A stretch of DNA of 64,000 nucleotides from Saccharina japonica (GCA_008828725.1 MEHQ01001561.1:1-64000); one strand, 5' to 3'. Positions 1 through 12,429 are shown, counted from the first letter of the stretch. The notes: generated by a model from the sequence alone, not told the origin. Made by a program: numbers and translations.

Positions 1-325
1 TTGGTGACAGTCACGGCATGTCAAGGCTGTCAAGGGTTGAAAGTGAAGACCACATTTCTCGGCAGTAGAGCAACAACGGTGATGATCGGACGAGAAGAGG
101 AAGACCATCATCGCACACAACTAAAAAAGCAACCAGCACACACACCACCATCACCAGCAAACACCACAACGACGACCATCACCACCACCGCCACCACCCC
201 TGCCCCACGAGCCGCAGGAGCACCAGAAGTTGTTGTTGCTCGTAGTGGCTGGTGGTGGTTGGTGGTGGCTTCGTCCCGTGGTTTGGTGGTGGTTCCTGGT
301 ACGCACTCGTTCAGCAGCAGCAGCA

Positions 326-357
326 TTTTTTTTTTTTTGTCCATCCCATTCATTATC
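326..357 (-). repeat. 3' tail of a SINE/LINE-type retroposon, fragment
   Basis: Read on the minus strand this is GATAATGAATGGGATGGAC followed by about 13 A. The same block ends the SINE copies near 25.3 kb and 53.1 kb and the tail at 35.3 kb. Only the last 32 bases are present, between CAG/CTG runs, so this is a severely 5'-truncated insertion. Confidence 0.6.
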
Positions 358-406
358 TGCTGCTGCTGCTGCTGCAGAAAACAAAAAGACAACAAAACAC
401 GATTTC

Positions 407-815
407 TGAAATGATACAGATTTTACGAAATACGAGCAAAAAGACAATACAAATAAAAACGAATTCTGAAATGATTCAGATTTCTTAGTTTGCATTTTTC
501 TCTGTACAAGGTTTTTGCGCTGACACGCATCGCTTAACAATAAATGTTGGTGGGTGGTGTTGGTGATTGTAGGACTACCAGCCCAGGGACCAACCGACCT
601 GATACCTGATACAGATTTTACAAAATACGAGCAAAAAGATCATACAACAAAAACGAATTATGAAATGATTCAGATGTATTTGTTTACTGGTACATTTTTC
701 TCTGTACTCGTACAAGGTTTTTGCGCTGACACGCATCGCTTAATTAACAGTAAATGTTGGTGGGTGGTGTTGGTGATTGTGGGACTACCAGCCGAGGGAC
801 CAACCGACCAACCCA
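407..815 (+). repeat. Two-copy tandem duplication, about 200 bp unit
   Basis: The blocks at about 407-605 and 606-815 share, in order, a CAGATTTTAC.AAATACGAG segment, a TTTTTCTCTGTAC segment, GCGCTGACACGCATCGCTTA, and a GGTGGGTGGTGTTGGTGATT segment. No gene is recognisable. From 820 to about 1700 I see no gene or repeat; the open frames there are short and unsupported. Confidence 0.65.
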
Positions 816-1719
816 GTAAATCTCTCACCCACCACGCACACCCATCAATTACCTGCCGGTCAGTAAAAAAAGGTTTATGTGCTGACCCAAATCGCTTAGA
901 ATAAAAAACGATCCCATCAATGACAATTAATTGCAGGAACACAGCAAAAAGAGAAGAGCCGCCAACGCAGTAGCTTAATGCAGTTAGGAGTTTGACCACT
1001 TGAAGGCGTCTGTCACGCTCCTCATTCCCACCGTTCTTGTAATTTTGTCGACACGGCTGATGATGCTGATCGTGGTTTCTTCTTCTCCCTTCGAGTTGTG
1101 TTGTTTTTGTCGGGAATGGTCGCCGGCTGTCCCTGTCTTCTTTTTCTGTCGTTTTCCCCCAAGTCCCTTTGGGCCTGTGGGTTTGCTCTGGGGGGGGGCT
1201 GTGGTCGTCCGGGGCCATCCGGGCCGCATCCCCGGGTTTCCTAGGTGGCTATGGATCTTAGGGTATAACGGATATGGCTATTTGCTGCTGTGGATCGTCG
1301 CGCACAGCAGCCGGTCTTTTGTTTTCTTCTCTCTTCTTCCAGCGGGGACCCTCTGACTGGGCTCTGCCCGGGTTCTGCCTGGGTTCTGGGTAATAATTCA
1401 CACATCTTATTTCGCGTCAGCTAGGGTGACGAACTCTCTCGAGTGGTACAGCTTTATGCTGGCCTTGAGCTGAGCTAGGTCATCCGGGGCTTACCATAGA
1501 TCGCTTTTCTCGTCGGGCTTGGCCGATCGAACTGGTGGAAAAATACCGCTTGCGACCGCCATGATTGTTTTTCAGGAGCCACCGTCGGGCCACGTTGTGC
1601 TATGGTCTGTAGCCGTGGGCGCGGCTATTGCTCCGGTCGCCACTCCTTGAGGTTAACGATTTATCGCCTCGTTGGTGGTTGTCGAGAACAGTCCAATCAG
1701 CGACGGATCGCCTCGGGGA

Positions 1720-1821
1720 CGTTCACCCAGTGGGAACATGCCATGCATGTTGGATAAACTCCAATCGATTCGTTCACCCAGTGGGAACATGCCATGCATG
1801 TTGGATAAACTCCAATCGATT
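1720..1821 (+). repeat. 51-bp direct tandem duplication
   Basis: A 51-base unit starting CGTTCACCCAGTGGGAACAT occurs twice back to back, at 1720 and 1771, with essentially no divergence, so the duplication is recent. It is followed by a GATTCGAATC-type run rich in TCGATTCG. Confidence 0.85.
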
Positions 1822-2009
1822 CGAATCGATTCGATTCGATTTGCAAAAAATAAGTATTTTGGGACTTCTTTTCATATCCAATCGAATCGACTTTTTCATG
1901 CTCCAAATTACAAATGTAAATGTCTTTCCGGTGATTCATGTTTTGACCAATCAGATGAAAGTTCGAGTCGATTCATTAAAAAAAAACGATTTCAAATCGA
2001 TTCGATTTG

Positions 2010-3282
2010 AAACTTTATTTCGTTAATACGGGCCCTATACGGGCCCTTTATGATGAATGATTGAACAATTTCGCCAAAGACATCCACAATGATGTCAGGT
2101 CAAGCAAGGGAAACCTGCGCTGTCAAGGGTATAGGGCCGAGTGTTTTAACACTAAAACCTAGTAGTATGGTGTCAATCCAGGCACTATCAAGGGGTTGAA
2201 TGTGCTGTGTCGTGACATCTTTGGTTCGAGGGCGGTGAATAGGACAGGAGGAGGGAGCAGAGGGGGAGGGAGGAGGGAAGGGTGGTAGTGATGGGGCGGA
2301 GGCGCTGAAGGAGGGACGGAGAGAGGGAGGGACGGAAGGCGGGAGAGGGAGAGGGCGAGCGAGGGAGGGAGGGAGGGAGCGAGAAAGCGAGACTGGGACG
2401 GAGGGAAAAGCTTTTGCCACCTGATCACTCCCAGCACAGATAACGGAGTGACGTTGTCCAAACACACTAAAACCTATTAATAGTAGTATGGTGTCAGTCC
2501 AGGCACTGTCTGTCAAGGGGTTGAAGGTGCTGTGTCGTGACATCTTTGGTTCGAGGGCGGTGGGGTGACAGGCAATAGGAGAGGAGGGAGCAGAGGGGGA
2601 GGGAGGAGTGAAGGGTGGTAGGTATGGGGCGGAGGCGCGGAGGGAGGAACGGAGAGAGGGAGGGACGGAAGGCGGGAGAGGGAAAGGGCGAGCGAGGGAG
2701 GGAGGGAGGGAGGGAGGGAGGGAGGGAGGGAGGGAGGGAGCGAGAAAGCGAGACTGGGACGGAGGGAAAAGGCTTCGCCACCTGATCACTGCCAGCAAAG
2801 ATAAATGCGTGACGCTGTCCACATGTATCTTCTCATTATTGGGCCGATTTACAAACTTGAATAGTAGAACCAATCTGTCCTCGGGCGAATACTTCGATTG
2901 CTCTGCTTGCCTTCGGCTCGCCCTCGGGCGAAATCGATTGCTGCTGCTGTCCGGCTCACGCCCTCGGGCGATCTGATTGCTGCTGCCTACTACGTCCGCT
3001 CGACCTCAAGTGGCGATCGATTGCTGCTGCTCGGCTCGCCTCGGGCGATCGATTGCTGCTGCTCGGCTCGCCTCGGGCGATCGATTGCTGCTGCTCGGCT
3101 CGCCACACCGTTTGGGATGCTGGCAGCCAACCCTGATTACTCCACACACAGGGCACCCCATTAGGTATGGTTTGGACCATGACGATCGCCTCCTCGAGGG
3201 CTATCGACCTGTTGCGTGCGGTACGGGTGTAGCAGTTTTGAAAGAGATTTGTCCGTGGGTGACCCTAGACTGACTCTCATGG

Positions 3283-3314
<32 letters not shown>

Positions 3315-3360
3315 GTTTTTTTTAATCGGTTCTAGAGACCACAAGTTACACTTGTGGGAT
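2010..3360 (+). repeat. Compound dispersed repeat with internal minisatellites
   Basis: The left part (TTCGTTAATACGGGCCC at about 2020) recurs at 36533. The right part (from about 3113, GATGCTGGCAGCCAACCCTG through a GACA run to ACAAGTTACACTTGT) recurs at 42126-42360. Internally there are two tandem blocks of about 330 bp (2155-2480 and 2490-2830), each ending in GGGA-rich sequence, then a unit of about 30 bp repeated from 2920 to 3110 (CTCGGGCGATCGATTGCTGC) and a GACA run at 3283-3315. The long Pro/Ser-rich and Gly/Arg-rich open frames here are products of these simple repeats, not genes. I see nothing recognisable from 3370 to 5390. Confidence 0.7.
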
Positions 3361-5540
3361 ATATTGGTCCAAACACATGGCGCTAGTTTTTTTGTGACGT
3401 TCTTCCAAAGAAATCTGCCAGTGTCCGTCCGCCCGCCGTATTTTTCGCTTGTGTTGGAGAAGTTCAGTGCCCATGATCCGCCATGCTCCTCAAACTGTCT
3501 TCCTTGAGCGTATCGATGCGCCGACAACCAAAGTTGCCTCATCAGTAGTTCAAAAATAGTTTGAATCAGACAACTCTCTATCGCCAAGCTTGGCGCTTTT
3601 CATACTTGCAAGTCCCACGCTCCTTGGTATTCAATGCTTGGGAGCTATTTTAGATCTCCATTTTCCACTACTTGACTGAAGAGAATATCACTCCTCCCAT
3701 GCCGTTACTAATGTGATACAGCTGTCCCATGCGATAGAGTGGCGCTGTACGACCACAGAAGAGAGCCATATAAGCTTGGAGACGTTAACGGAAAGAGAAG
3801 AGAAAAAAAGACACAGATCCCTATGCCGTAACAGCACCATAGACCTGTTTAAGTGAAAGAGAAAACGGGCGATTAAGCATCGGCGTGAGTACGGAGGTGT
3901 AAAGCGTGGCCGGGGTAGAAATATTTGCTTGTAATTCGTATGCACTACCAGGTATTCATAGTAGATTTTTTGTGAAATATACGACAATCATATCGGCCCC
4001 CGAGGTATTGTTTTTCATTATATGTACGAAAATAGATTTACAGGAGTATCCTATTCGCTAAAATGATGTTTACGATTTTTGCGGTGGTAGGGTGAACAGC
4101 GTCTTCGATGCTTTCCTCAAGCACAGCGGCAAAATTGAGGTACAGTTGAAAGTCAGTACATGTTTTCCTGCCGAAACAAACAGCAAGCAACGAATATGCA
4201 CAAGTAGAAAAAACAAGCCAGGCCAACCAGCCAACTCACACCTAACGATAGAGCGTGCAGATATGGCGAGCTTGATATCCATCACAGCTGTACAGTACGT
4301 AGCACAATGAATGAGTCAAATGCCACCACGCACAAGTGTTTCCCCGCCCCAAGTATTGACTTTTTGTTGCTATATACACGGGCAGACTGAGTCATAGGAT
4401 TGCATCGCAACGCAAACAACCTACTGCAAACTACACAGCGCAGGTTGTGAGCCTGTTGCCCATTTCAAAATGACAAGATTTGACGTGTTTCCTAGTCATT
4501 ATTTGCGTGAACCCAAACTGTGGGCAAAATGAATGGCGCCGTCCGATCAACGCTCGAACGTTCCAACAGGCACTACCTCGTATACACTATATACTCTACA
4601 CGACCACCAGTCAATGCATGGCCTGGCATGGTCTGGGACTCGCCTTCTTCTCTCCTCGCTTATGTCGTGAGGGGTGGAGAGAGTGAAGACTAGAAAAGCT
4701 GAGGTGAAAACGCTCGATCGATATCGCACATACCGAGCATACTCGGTGGTACGCTATCTGTACACTGACCTGGCTCGTCTGGGTCCAGCACATATGAAGT
4801 ACAGGATATACCTACAGTACGAGTACGATCAGAACATAAACAAATCACCTGTGCGGTGCTTGTACAGTACAGAAGTACTAGTCGACCCTCGTGGGTTCCC
4901 AGGCGCCACGCTGAAAGTGATGTCAGGCACGCCCATAAAATTGCACAGGACGTGTACTAGAACAGCAGAAGCGAGGTGTCCTGCTTACGAGACGCAGGGG
5001 AAATACACGATGGAGTAGGAAATCATGATACAGCAGAAAACACATACTGGTGTGTACAGAACCAAAGGTCGTATATACGTACAGAGCTGGAGCAACATAG
5101 AGCCTGATACAATATGCAATGTATTACAATGTACTAGGTATAAACGATCGACTGGTTGCATCGCCACCTTGTATTCCAGATAAAGAGAGAAAGAAATTTC
5201 GTGCCCGCAGTTTTTTTAATGGTCAATTTTTTAGGTATACATTTTTATTGGTGGAAAATGCTTGGTCGACATTCGTCGTCACTCGGAATCGTGACGCCAC
5301 TTTTCGGGGGAAAACTTAATCTATTCAAATTCATTTCGAATATGGAGTTTGTGTATTTTTAAATGGCAAGAATGTGGGAGGGAAAAGGGGTTGTAATAAA
5401 GTGGAAGGCGTTATGGGAAAGTGTTGTGGAAGCTGGACACTTGCTGGCAAGCAGCGAAGCGAACAGCAGAGCAGCACGCAGAGCGCTAGGGGAGGTGACC
5501 GAGCAGAGGTTGGTATTGGTTGAGCGTTTTTTCGGGCAAG

Positions 5541-7189
5541 ATGAGCAACGCAGGCAAGCGACGGGCTCGCTTTGCGGCGAATGACAGCGAGGGAAGGAGA
5601 AGCGAAGAGGAGAAAGGAGAGGGCACCGTCAGCACCGAGAGAGAGGAGGGAGAGGAGCTCGGAGCAGGGTCGGGCACGGGCTCCGGCAGCGGCGTAGCTC
5701 GAGCTGACGAGCTGCAAAGAAGCAGCGGCAGCAGGCAGACGCCAGCTGAGCAGCTGCTGGAAGCCGTTTTGCTGCTCACAAAAGTCTTACAACAACAGCC
5801 AGCGCAGCAGCAGCAGCAGCCAGCTCAGCAGCCGCAACAGCAGCAACAACAGCAGCAGCAGCAGGCACCTCTCGCGCAGCAGCAGCACCAGCACCTAGCA
5901 GCACCCCCGAGTGGGTCGGCAGTACAGCAGCAACTCCATCAGCAGCAACACCTCCAACCAGCACCCCCGGCTGAACCCGCAGCACAGCAGCAGTCTGCAG
6001 TTCAGCAGCCTGAGCTACAGATACCACACCAACCACCGTACCTGGCAGGACAACAGCACCACCAGCAGGGAGCAGGGCATCAGCAGCACGGCATGCTTCA
6101 ACCGCCTTACGCACAAGCCCCACACCTTCTGGGCATGCAGTTCCCAGGATGGTGGCAGGGGGGAGGGCCGCCTTTGCAGCCAGCGTGGGGTGGCGTGGGT
6201 GGCCCTTTTGGGGGCATGGAGCACGTCAGCAGCTTAGAAGCCCGTACCATCTCGGCGGACTCCACCAAGCGAAAAATCAGGATGTGGCAGGAGGCAGGAG
6301 CAGCGGCGATGTTTGTGCTCCGAGGTGGTCTGTTTGTGCTACCAGTGTCGGCCAGCGATTTGTCTCATGTGCTCAGGTTTATCGTCGACCCTAACAAGCG
6401 GCTCATCGACATGATCACTCCCCCGATAGCAAACATCGACATAGACGCGTTTTTCCTCCGGTCGAACCGGGAACCGCGGCAGTGCCCCGAGCTGCAGAGG
6501 TGCACTTCCAAACGTTCGTCGAAGTGCTGGTGAAAGTGATCTAACAGGGAGCAGCGGAGTCCGCAGGGGGCGTGTCGCAGGGCAGGCGGGACTTGCTGAT
6601 TGAGGAGTGGCAGAAAATGTCCAAGACTCTCACCGCGTACATGAACACGCATTACAACACACTACTCCCAAGGCAGCAGCAAGTCCGTGAGCGAGTGATT
6701 TTCGCAGCCAACAAAGACATCAACGATTTTTTCGGATTGGTTTTAGACGCCGCGGTCCCGGTGAAGACTGCCTTTCCCAACTCCGCCCCGCCGGAAGGTG
6801 AGTGTGCCGGGATAAATGCTCCAGCCTTCACGATGCTCCGCGAACTGACATCGCGAGGAAGTTTCAGTTTGCTGGGGCGGATGGACACATCGCTGGAAGT
6901 GCCCAGGCTGGGCGGTACGACGGCGGCAGCAAAACCGGGCAAGAGAAAGGCGAACACAGGAGGGAGTCTCCCACCAGCCACGCGGCCGCGTACGGACGGG
7001 GGACCGCGGGCGGTTTGGCCTTTTGTTTCGGGCCTACAGCAGATACGGACACCGGAAGGGACCTGCCATTTCGCGTGGCGGCGGCAACAGTGCAACAGAA
7101 CAACTGCCAATACTCGCATGGCCCTTTCGTTCAGGACGGTACTGGGGCCCCGGGGCTGCCCTGTCCGCCTCCGCCGCCGCCGCCGAGGT

Positions 7190-7249
<60 letters not shown>

Positions 7250-7400
7250 CACAGCAGCTGCAACAGCAACAACAACAGCAGCAGCCACAGCAACAGCAGC
7301 AGCCTCCGGCGGTCGTCGCGAGGTTCAGCTTCTCGCACGGGCAGAACCAGGGGAGGGGTGGCGGATCCCAGGGCAGGCAGGAAAAGCTCTTACAGACCTT
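5541..7400 (+). CDS. Gag-like region of the DIRS-type element
   Basis: This is the upstream part of the element. It begins with a charged Arg/Glu/Ser/Gly segment, followed by Gln-rich stretches encoded by CAG/CAA runs. No zinc knuckle or other named domain is visible, so the gag assignment rests on position before RT. The CAG runs near 5800-5860 and 7190-7300 read as poly-Gln, poly-Ala or poly-Ser depending on frame. I have not resolved how this region is translated relative to the downstream frame. Confidence 0.6.
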
Positions 7401-8930
7401 CGAATAAGGTTCCCACACAGCCGTATACTTTTGGCAAAGGCAGATGTAACTGACGCTTTCAGGAATGTTAGAATTGCACCACACCAGGCACAGAACTTTT
7501 GTTATGTGATAGACGACGTTTTGGTCTCGGATTTCAGACTCATTTTTGGCTGGGCAGCCTCGCCCGGGCACTGGGGCCTCATGGCCGCAGCGGCCGAACA
7601 CGCCCACTGTAACACTACGGTAAATAGCGCCGTTATCCTACCCGAAGGAAAGGCCATGATGTCGCACGTCAAAATCGTGAAGCCGTGGGAGACGGGAAAT
7701 CCAACTCGGATTCCAACCGGAGTAAGAGTTAACGCCCCGCGAAGGGGCGGGCCGAACGAACCGTTTTTAACCTCCGTCTATGTAGATGATTTCATTATGG
7801 CCAGCGTGCAGCTCAACGCCTCTGATCAGACAGCTCTAATAGCGTCGGCTTCTCTAGCATCAGATAACATAAGATTATTTGGACCAGGAGAAAACGGTGA
7901 AACTCCAATTCTCGCCCCGAAAAAGAGCACGAATTGGAATTCAACCGTGGATGCTCTCGGGTTTACCATTAACACCCACACCATGCGAATCTCTGTCACT
8001 AAGGAAAGGATAGAAGCGATTAGACTACTCCTAGAACTTGAGTGGCCGAGAAGCAAAACGCACGCAGGCGCGCAGGCCGTTCTCAGCATGGCCGGAAAAT
8101 TATGGAACCTCACGTATGTAGTCAGAGCGGGACGCTATTTCGTCTGGCAGCTATTGCGTTTGACCGATCTTCACAAAATAGCTAAGTCGAAACAACGGAC
8201 ACGAAGAGTAGTTAAACTGGGCTGGGAGTTTCACAATGATATTGCCTTCTGGAAGTGGGCAATCGACCACAAATTGGTTAACGCCGGCGAGTCGCTTGGA
8301 GCACCTTTTTACGCACACGTACAACGAACTGCCTCACGACGATACTATTCAGACGCAAGCTTTACTGCAGTCGGGGGGTTTTGTCCGGAGCTCCAGGTGT
8401 ATTGGAGATACGATCTGAACCACCGGCTGTCCGAGCTTCTGCGAAAACAGGTGGTAACGAAGGGCGAGGACGCAATAACGATCAACTTACTCGAACTCTG
8501 TGGCATGGTAATGACAGCGTACGTAACACAAGTCCTGTTGAAAGATAGGCCGAAAATACCAGGAGATCCAGTACTGTTAAGAGGGGACAACGCGGCAGCA
8601 GTGTCGTGGATTAACAGATGTGGAGGATCACGTAACAGACGAGCGGCACTAGCCATGAGATTGTTGGGTAGACTGGAAATCACGAGCGGTTGGACCCATG
8701 ACGCAAAACATATTCCAGGTGTGCAGAATGTGGTGGCGGACGGCATTTCCAGATGGCCAAAAGAACAGATCGCGCGCAACCTGCAGAGCCTCGTACACGG
8801 GGAATGGAGAGAGAAAAGTATAGGTCAGAGCGGGTGCGATTTTTTTGAGACAATTCTACAGCCCAATTTTCCCACAGAGTACATGGATGACGTGGTATGG
8901 GATGCGATGACACGAACTGCAGAATCATGA
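7400..8930 (+). CDS. Reverse transcriptase and RNase H of the DIRS-type element
   Basis: The polymerase active-site motif YVDDFIMA is encoded near 7780. RNase H follows: YSDASFTAVGG near 8345, an LRGDNAAAVSWIN segment near 8580, and HIPGVQNVVADGISRWP near 8710. The latter is the usual DIRS/Gypsy RNase H ending (HxPGxxNxxAD). Together these copy element RNA into DNA and remove the RNA template. The frame is open through the whole domain pair. The protein ends about 70 bases before the recombinase frame. It belongs to the same mobile element as its neighbours. Confidence 0.88.
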
Positions 8931-8999
8931 ACACTTCTCAAACCCCTCCGAGCAGGATCATACGCGGGAGAGGGAGGGAGTGAGGACGAGGCGAACAGG

Positions 9000-10037
9000 T
9001 TGGTGGAGACCCTAGCGCTGGCCTCGGTGGGTGGAAGCACGCAAAAGGTGTACTGGAACCAATGGCAAACGTGGTGCCGTCTCAGGGCGTTAGAAGGAAA
9101 GGGGGCGTGGCTATTGGAAAGGGACGGAGTAGATGCGGCAGTTAAAGAGCTGACGAAATTCATGGCGTTGCGATGCTTTAGCTTCAAAAACCAGAGTCAG
9201 ACGGTTCGAGGGTATCTAGCCGCGATCAAGTATTTCCACAGAATGTTTGAGGGGTGGGAATTGCCCACGTCGCACTGCATGGTGACAGCAGTAGGAAAAG
9301 GGATCGACAGAGCACACGGAAAGTCAGAGGTACGCCCCAAGGTGAGGAAACCTCTGTCGTGGGAACTGCTAACCAAGGGGAGGGGGTGTGTAGCCGGTGT
9401 AGAGACCGAAGGGTGGGTAGTGTGGTACGGTCTCGCTTTGTCGTTCCATCTATTGTGCAGAGCCTCGGAAATTTGGGCTTTTGGTAATGGCCTGGTACAC
9501 CCGGACTTTTGTCTGACGAGAAGGGACTTGGAATTTTTTGCGGGAGCGTCACAACTGGCGTGGGATGACAGGCGCATAGCGGACAGAGTAGAAGTGAAGT
9601 TCCGCGCGTCCAAGTCAGACAACAAGAGGTTAGGGGCAACCGTTACCAGGACGAGCGTACCGGTAGGGAAGGACCAAGGGACGGGGGGTGTAAGGGGTTA
9701 CGGGGCTCTGGAAATCATTCTGGATCTGCTGGACCTGTACCCCGAGTTGAGCGGGTCTGCACCGCTCATGCAGACACGCACGGCAAGTGGGTGGAAGGTT
9801 ATCTCGCGCGCGGTAGCGACGAAGGCCTTGAGGCGGATGGTGAGTAGTTTGGGTAGAGACCCGGCGCAGTACGCCTTGCACTCAGGTAGGATTGGTGGGG
9901 CCACGCAGCTGGCGGCACAAGGTGCTTCGGATATTCAGATCCAAAGGGCAGGGAGATGGAAGTCGCTGGCGTTCATGGTTTACGTAAGAGCGGGAGGGGA
10001 GGGGGCAGAATTTGTGTCAGAAGCTCTATCAAGGTAA
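9000..10037 (+). CDS. Tyrosine recombinase of the DIRS-type element
   Basis: This is a tyrosine recombinase/integrase of about 345 residues. The catalytic set is visible in order: an Arg in LLCRASEIW, HSGRIGG (HxxR), a Trp in GRWKS, and a Tyr in MVYVRAG near the C terminus. In DIRS elements this enzyme inserts a circular DNA intermediate without making a target-site duplication. The GTG or ATG start is not settled. A closely related but older fragment lies inverted at 10968-11775. Confidence 0.88.
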   Translation: MVETLALASVGGSTQKVYWNQWQTWCRLRALEGKGAWLLERDGVDAAVKELTKFMALRCFSFKNQSQTVRGYLAAIKYFHRMFEGWELPTSHCMVTAVGKGIDRAHGKSEVRPKVRKPLSWELLTKGRGCVAGVETEGWVVWYGLALSFHLLCRASEIWAFGNGLVHPDFCLTRRDLEFFAGASQLAWDDRRIADRVEVKFRASKSDNKRLGATVTRTSVPVGKDQGTGGVRGYGALEIILDLLDLYPELSGSAPLMQTRTASGWKVISRAVATKALRRMVSSLGRDPAQYALHSGRIGGATQLAAQGASDIQIQRAGRWKSLAFMVYVRAGGEGAEFVSEALSR

Positions 10038-10236
10038 AGCGGGAAGAGGAGTAAGAAGATGAGTTTCAGAGGTAATCGGGCTTGCCCAATGGAGAAAAGT
10101 GTGGCCAGGGTTTCCGTTTTTTTTCTCGGCGGTACGGGGCCGAAACGTAAACGTAGCGGGTTAGCCCGAAGGGGTTTTTCTGTGTTTAGTTTTCTGGGAG
10201 TAGGGTATCCCATTGTACCATGTGGGTGCCGTCTAG

Positions 10237-10628
10237 GCATCATTTTACTGCGTAAAATAATTCCACAATTCTTGAGCCAAAATATAACAAACTAATATTT
10301 GGACAATTGGCCGTGGATGATGACGTCAGTCCTCATTATTTTCTAAAAATTGCCTGGAAAGATGGGGAAATCGTCGATAGACTCTGTAATAATACTTTAC
10401 ATATGATCGAGCTAAAAATAATCATTTTTTTCGGTTATTATGAAAGTACATACGTAACAATCTAAGAATTTTCTTTCGTCGGTGAAGCCATTTGTTTCCG
10501 TTTACGTTTTGTAAAAGTGGTGGGTAATGTATATAAAAAAAAAACAGAAAATAGACTGAATACTGATTACCCCAATTTGTTGTATTTGGCTCAAGAATTG
10601 TGGAATTACTTCACACAGTAAAAAAATA
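10237..10628. mobile_element. Miniature inverted-repeat transposable element (about 390 bp)
   Basis: The ends are inverted copies over about 45 bases: the left end carries TAATTCCACAATTCTTGAGC and the right end carries its complement. Both then continue into CAAA(A)TAYAACAAA. The inside is AT-rich with no coding potential. It sits at the 3' end of the DIRS-type element. No clear target duplication was found, so the superfamily is not assigned. Confidence 0.75.
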
Positions 10629-10634
10629 AGAGTA

Positions 10635-10965
10635 TGGTCAGCTTCAAAGACTACTATCATTGATACCCGAGTTCAAATCCCACCGTGGTGAGATATTTTG
10701 ACTTTATATGAAAAAATAAAAAGGATCCAATCTGATCCAATTGCTGAGAGCGCCTTCGTGGCGTGGGTTGGCGGAATCCGACGCAAGTCGACAAGGGAAG
10801 AAAGTGCTGAAACCTTCTCGCGATAAAAATGCAAGGCAGGAACCGTAGTGGGGGAGCAGGGAGAGGAGCCAACTTTGTGACCCCGGATTTGAGTCACGAC
10901 TATTAATAGGAAGGAGAGAGAAAGGAAGGGCGAAGATAATAAATGGGATGGACAATAATTAAAAA
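10635..10965 (+). mobile_element. tRNA-derived SINE, 5'-truncated copy
   Basis: It contains a B-box-like GAGTTCAAATCCCACC near 10670. The body follows (GAAAGTGCTGAAACCTTCTC, CGCGATAAAAATGCAAGGCA, ACTTTGTGACCCCGGAT) and then the family tail AAGATAATAAATGGGATGGAC with an A-rich end. It matches the copies at 24985, 33603 and 52802. The A-box part of the head is missing. Confidence 0.8.
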
Positions 10966-10967
10966 AA

Positions 10968-11775
10968 ATGTCAATAAGGCACCCACAAGGTACAATGGGA
11001 CCCTGCTCCCAGACAACTAAACACAAAAAAACACCCTTCGGGCTAACCCGCTTCCTACGTTTACGCTTCGGCCCCGTACCACCGAGAAAAACGGAAATAC
11101 TTTTCTACATTGGGATTACGTCTGAAACTTATTTTAGTACTCCTCTTCTCGCTTTACCTTGTCAATGCTTCTGACACAAAGTCTGCCCCCTCCCATCCCG
11201 CTCTTACGTAAGCAATGGACGCTCCCATCTACCCTCCTTCGGGATCTGAATGTCCGATGCGCCTTGTACCGCTAGCTGCGTGCCCCCACCAATTATACCT
11301 GAATGTAGGGCGTACTGCTTCGGATCTCTATCAAAACCACTAGCCATCCGCCTCAAGGACCTTCGTCGCTACCGCGCGCATGATAACCTTCCACCCGTTT
11401 GCCGTGCTTGTTTGCATGAGCGCTGCTGACCCGCTCAACTCGAGGTAAAGGTCCAGAAGGTACAGAAAAAAATCCAGCGCGCCGTAACTAGTTACACCCC
11501 TCGCTTGACCCTTCCCTATCGTTACGCTCGTCCTGGTAGCGATTGCTCCCAAACTCTTGTTGTCTGACTTGGAAGCACGGCACGTCACTTCTACTCTGTC
11601 CGCTATGCGTCTGTCACCCCACGCCAGTTGTGACGCTCCCCCAAAAAATACCAAGTCCCTTCTAGTCAGACAGAAGTCCGGGTGTACCAGGCCAACACTA
11701 AATGCCCAAATTTCCGAGGCTCTGCACAGTAGATAAAACGACAACGCGAGACCGCACCACACTACGAGTACCCAC
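10968..11775 (-). mobile_element. Inverted partial copy of a DIRS-type element (recombinase 3' part)
   Basis: Read on the minus strand this matches the recombinase gene and 3' end of the element at 5400-10236, including LLCRASEIWAF and the terminal stretch ending GTGGGTGCC. It is a truncated fragment with several breaks and is older and more diverged than the main element. The two 3' ends face each other across a MITE and a SINE. Confidence 0.82.
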
Positions 11776-12429
11776 CCTTCATGTATCTGTAGGAGTTGCT
11801 AATTGAAAATTGGCAACACCGACCCTGACACAAAATCGGATCAGCAGATTATGCAATGTGAATGTTCGGAGTTCGAGTCGATTATGACGACAAAATCTAC
11901 TGCAGAGGCACTCTAATATGTCAAAATTAGATACTGCAACCAAGGTGAAAGTTTTGCTACTGTGGATCAAGCTGAAACTTGAAACTTACAATACTGAGAA
12001 CTCACGGAGACGATCCATTTGTGCTGCACCTCCCTGATCATGGCCAATCAAGAAAAATGGCACGCGATTCCCAGCACCTGTATCAAGAGAAAACTCACCC
12101 GTTCGTTTTCTTTCGGTGACTTGTACGCAAAAATAACGCCCGACATATCTTCTAAACTAGAGTAGTACCCGGCGAAAAAAAAAAAAACGCGGTGACCGCT
12201 TTAGGATGTAAGTACCCGTGAGCAACCTGTATTTTTCATGAGCTCAAAAATCGCGCAATTGAGGTAGCTTAGCTGAGGCAAGTTTCAAGTGAGCTAATTG
12301 GCTGGCTGCCAGTCAAAATGGAAGAACTGAGAGCGCGGCGAGATATATTTGGAAGGGTTTCATGCGGATGCTGGCTGTGATAGAGGTGGCTAATAATATA
12401 TAGTGACCGAGCTGCCGACCACGCCATAC

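Larger units (their letters stand above)
5400..10236 (+). mobile_element. DIRS-type tyrosine-recombinase retroelement
   Basis: This retroelement fossil has, in order, a Gln-rich gag-like region, a reverse transcriptase joined to RNase H, and a tyrosine recombinase in place of a DDE integrase. That order is diagnostic of the DIRS order. The RT/RNase H and recombinase frames stay open over hundreds of codons, so the copy looks whole or nearly so, with at most a few breaks, and is probably young. The 3' end is placed near 10236, because similarity to the inverted partial copy at 10968-11775 stops there. The 5' end is uncertain, and I could not find the terminal or internal complementary repeats by eye. 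Confidence 0.88.

Noticed and set aside
2100-2873. 257-codon Pro/Ser-rich minus-strand frame
   Set aside because: It lies in GGGA minisatellite sequence. The frame is a by-product of the repeat.
6652-7338. 228-codon minus-strand frame with poly-Leu
   Set aside because: It is the shadow of the CAG-rich region of the DIRS-type element.
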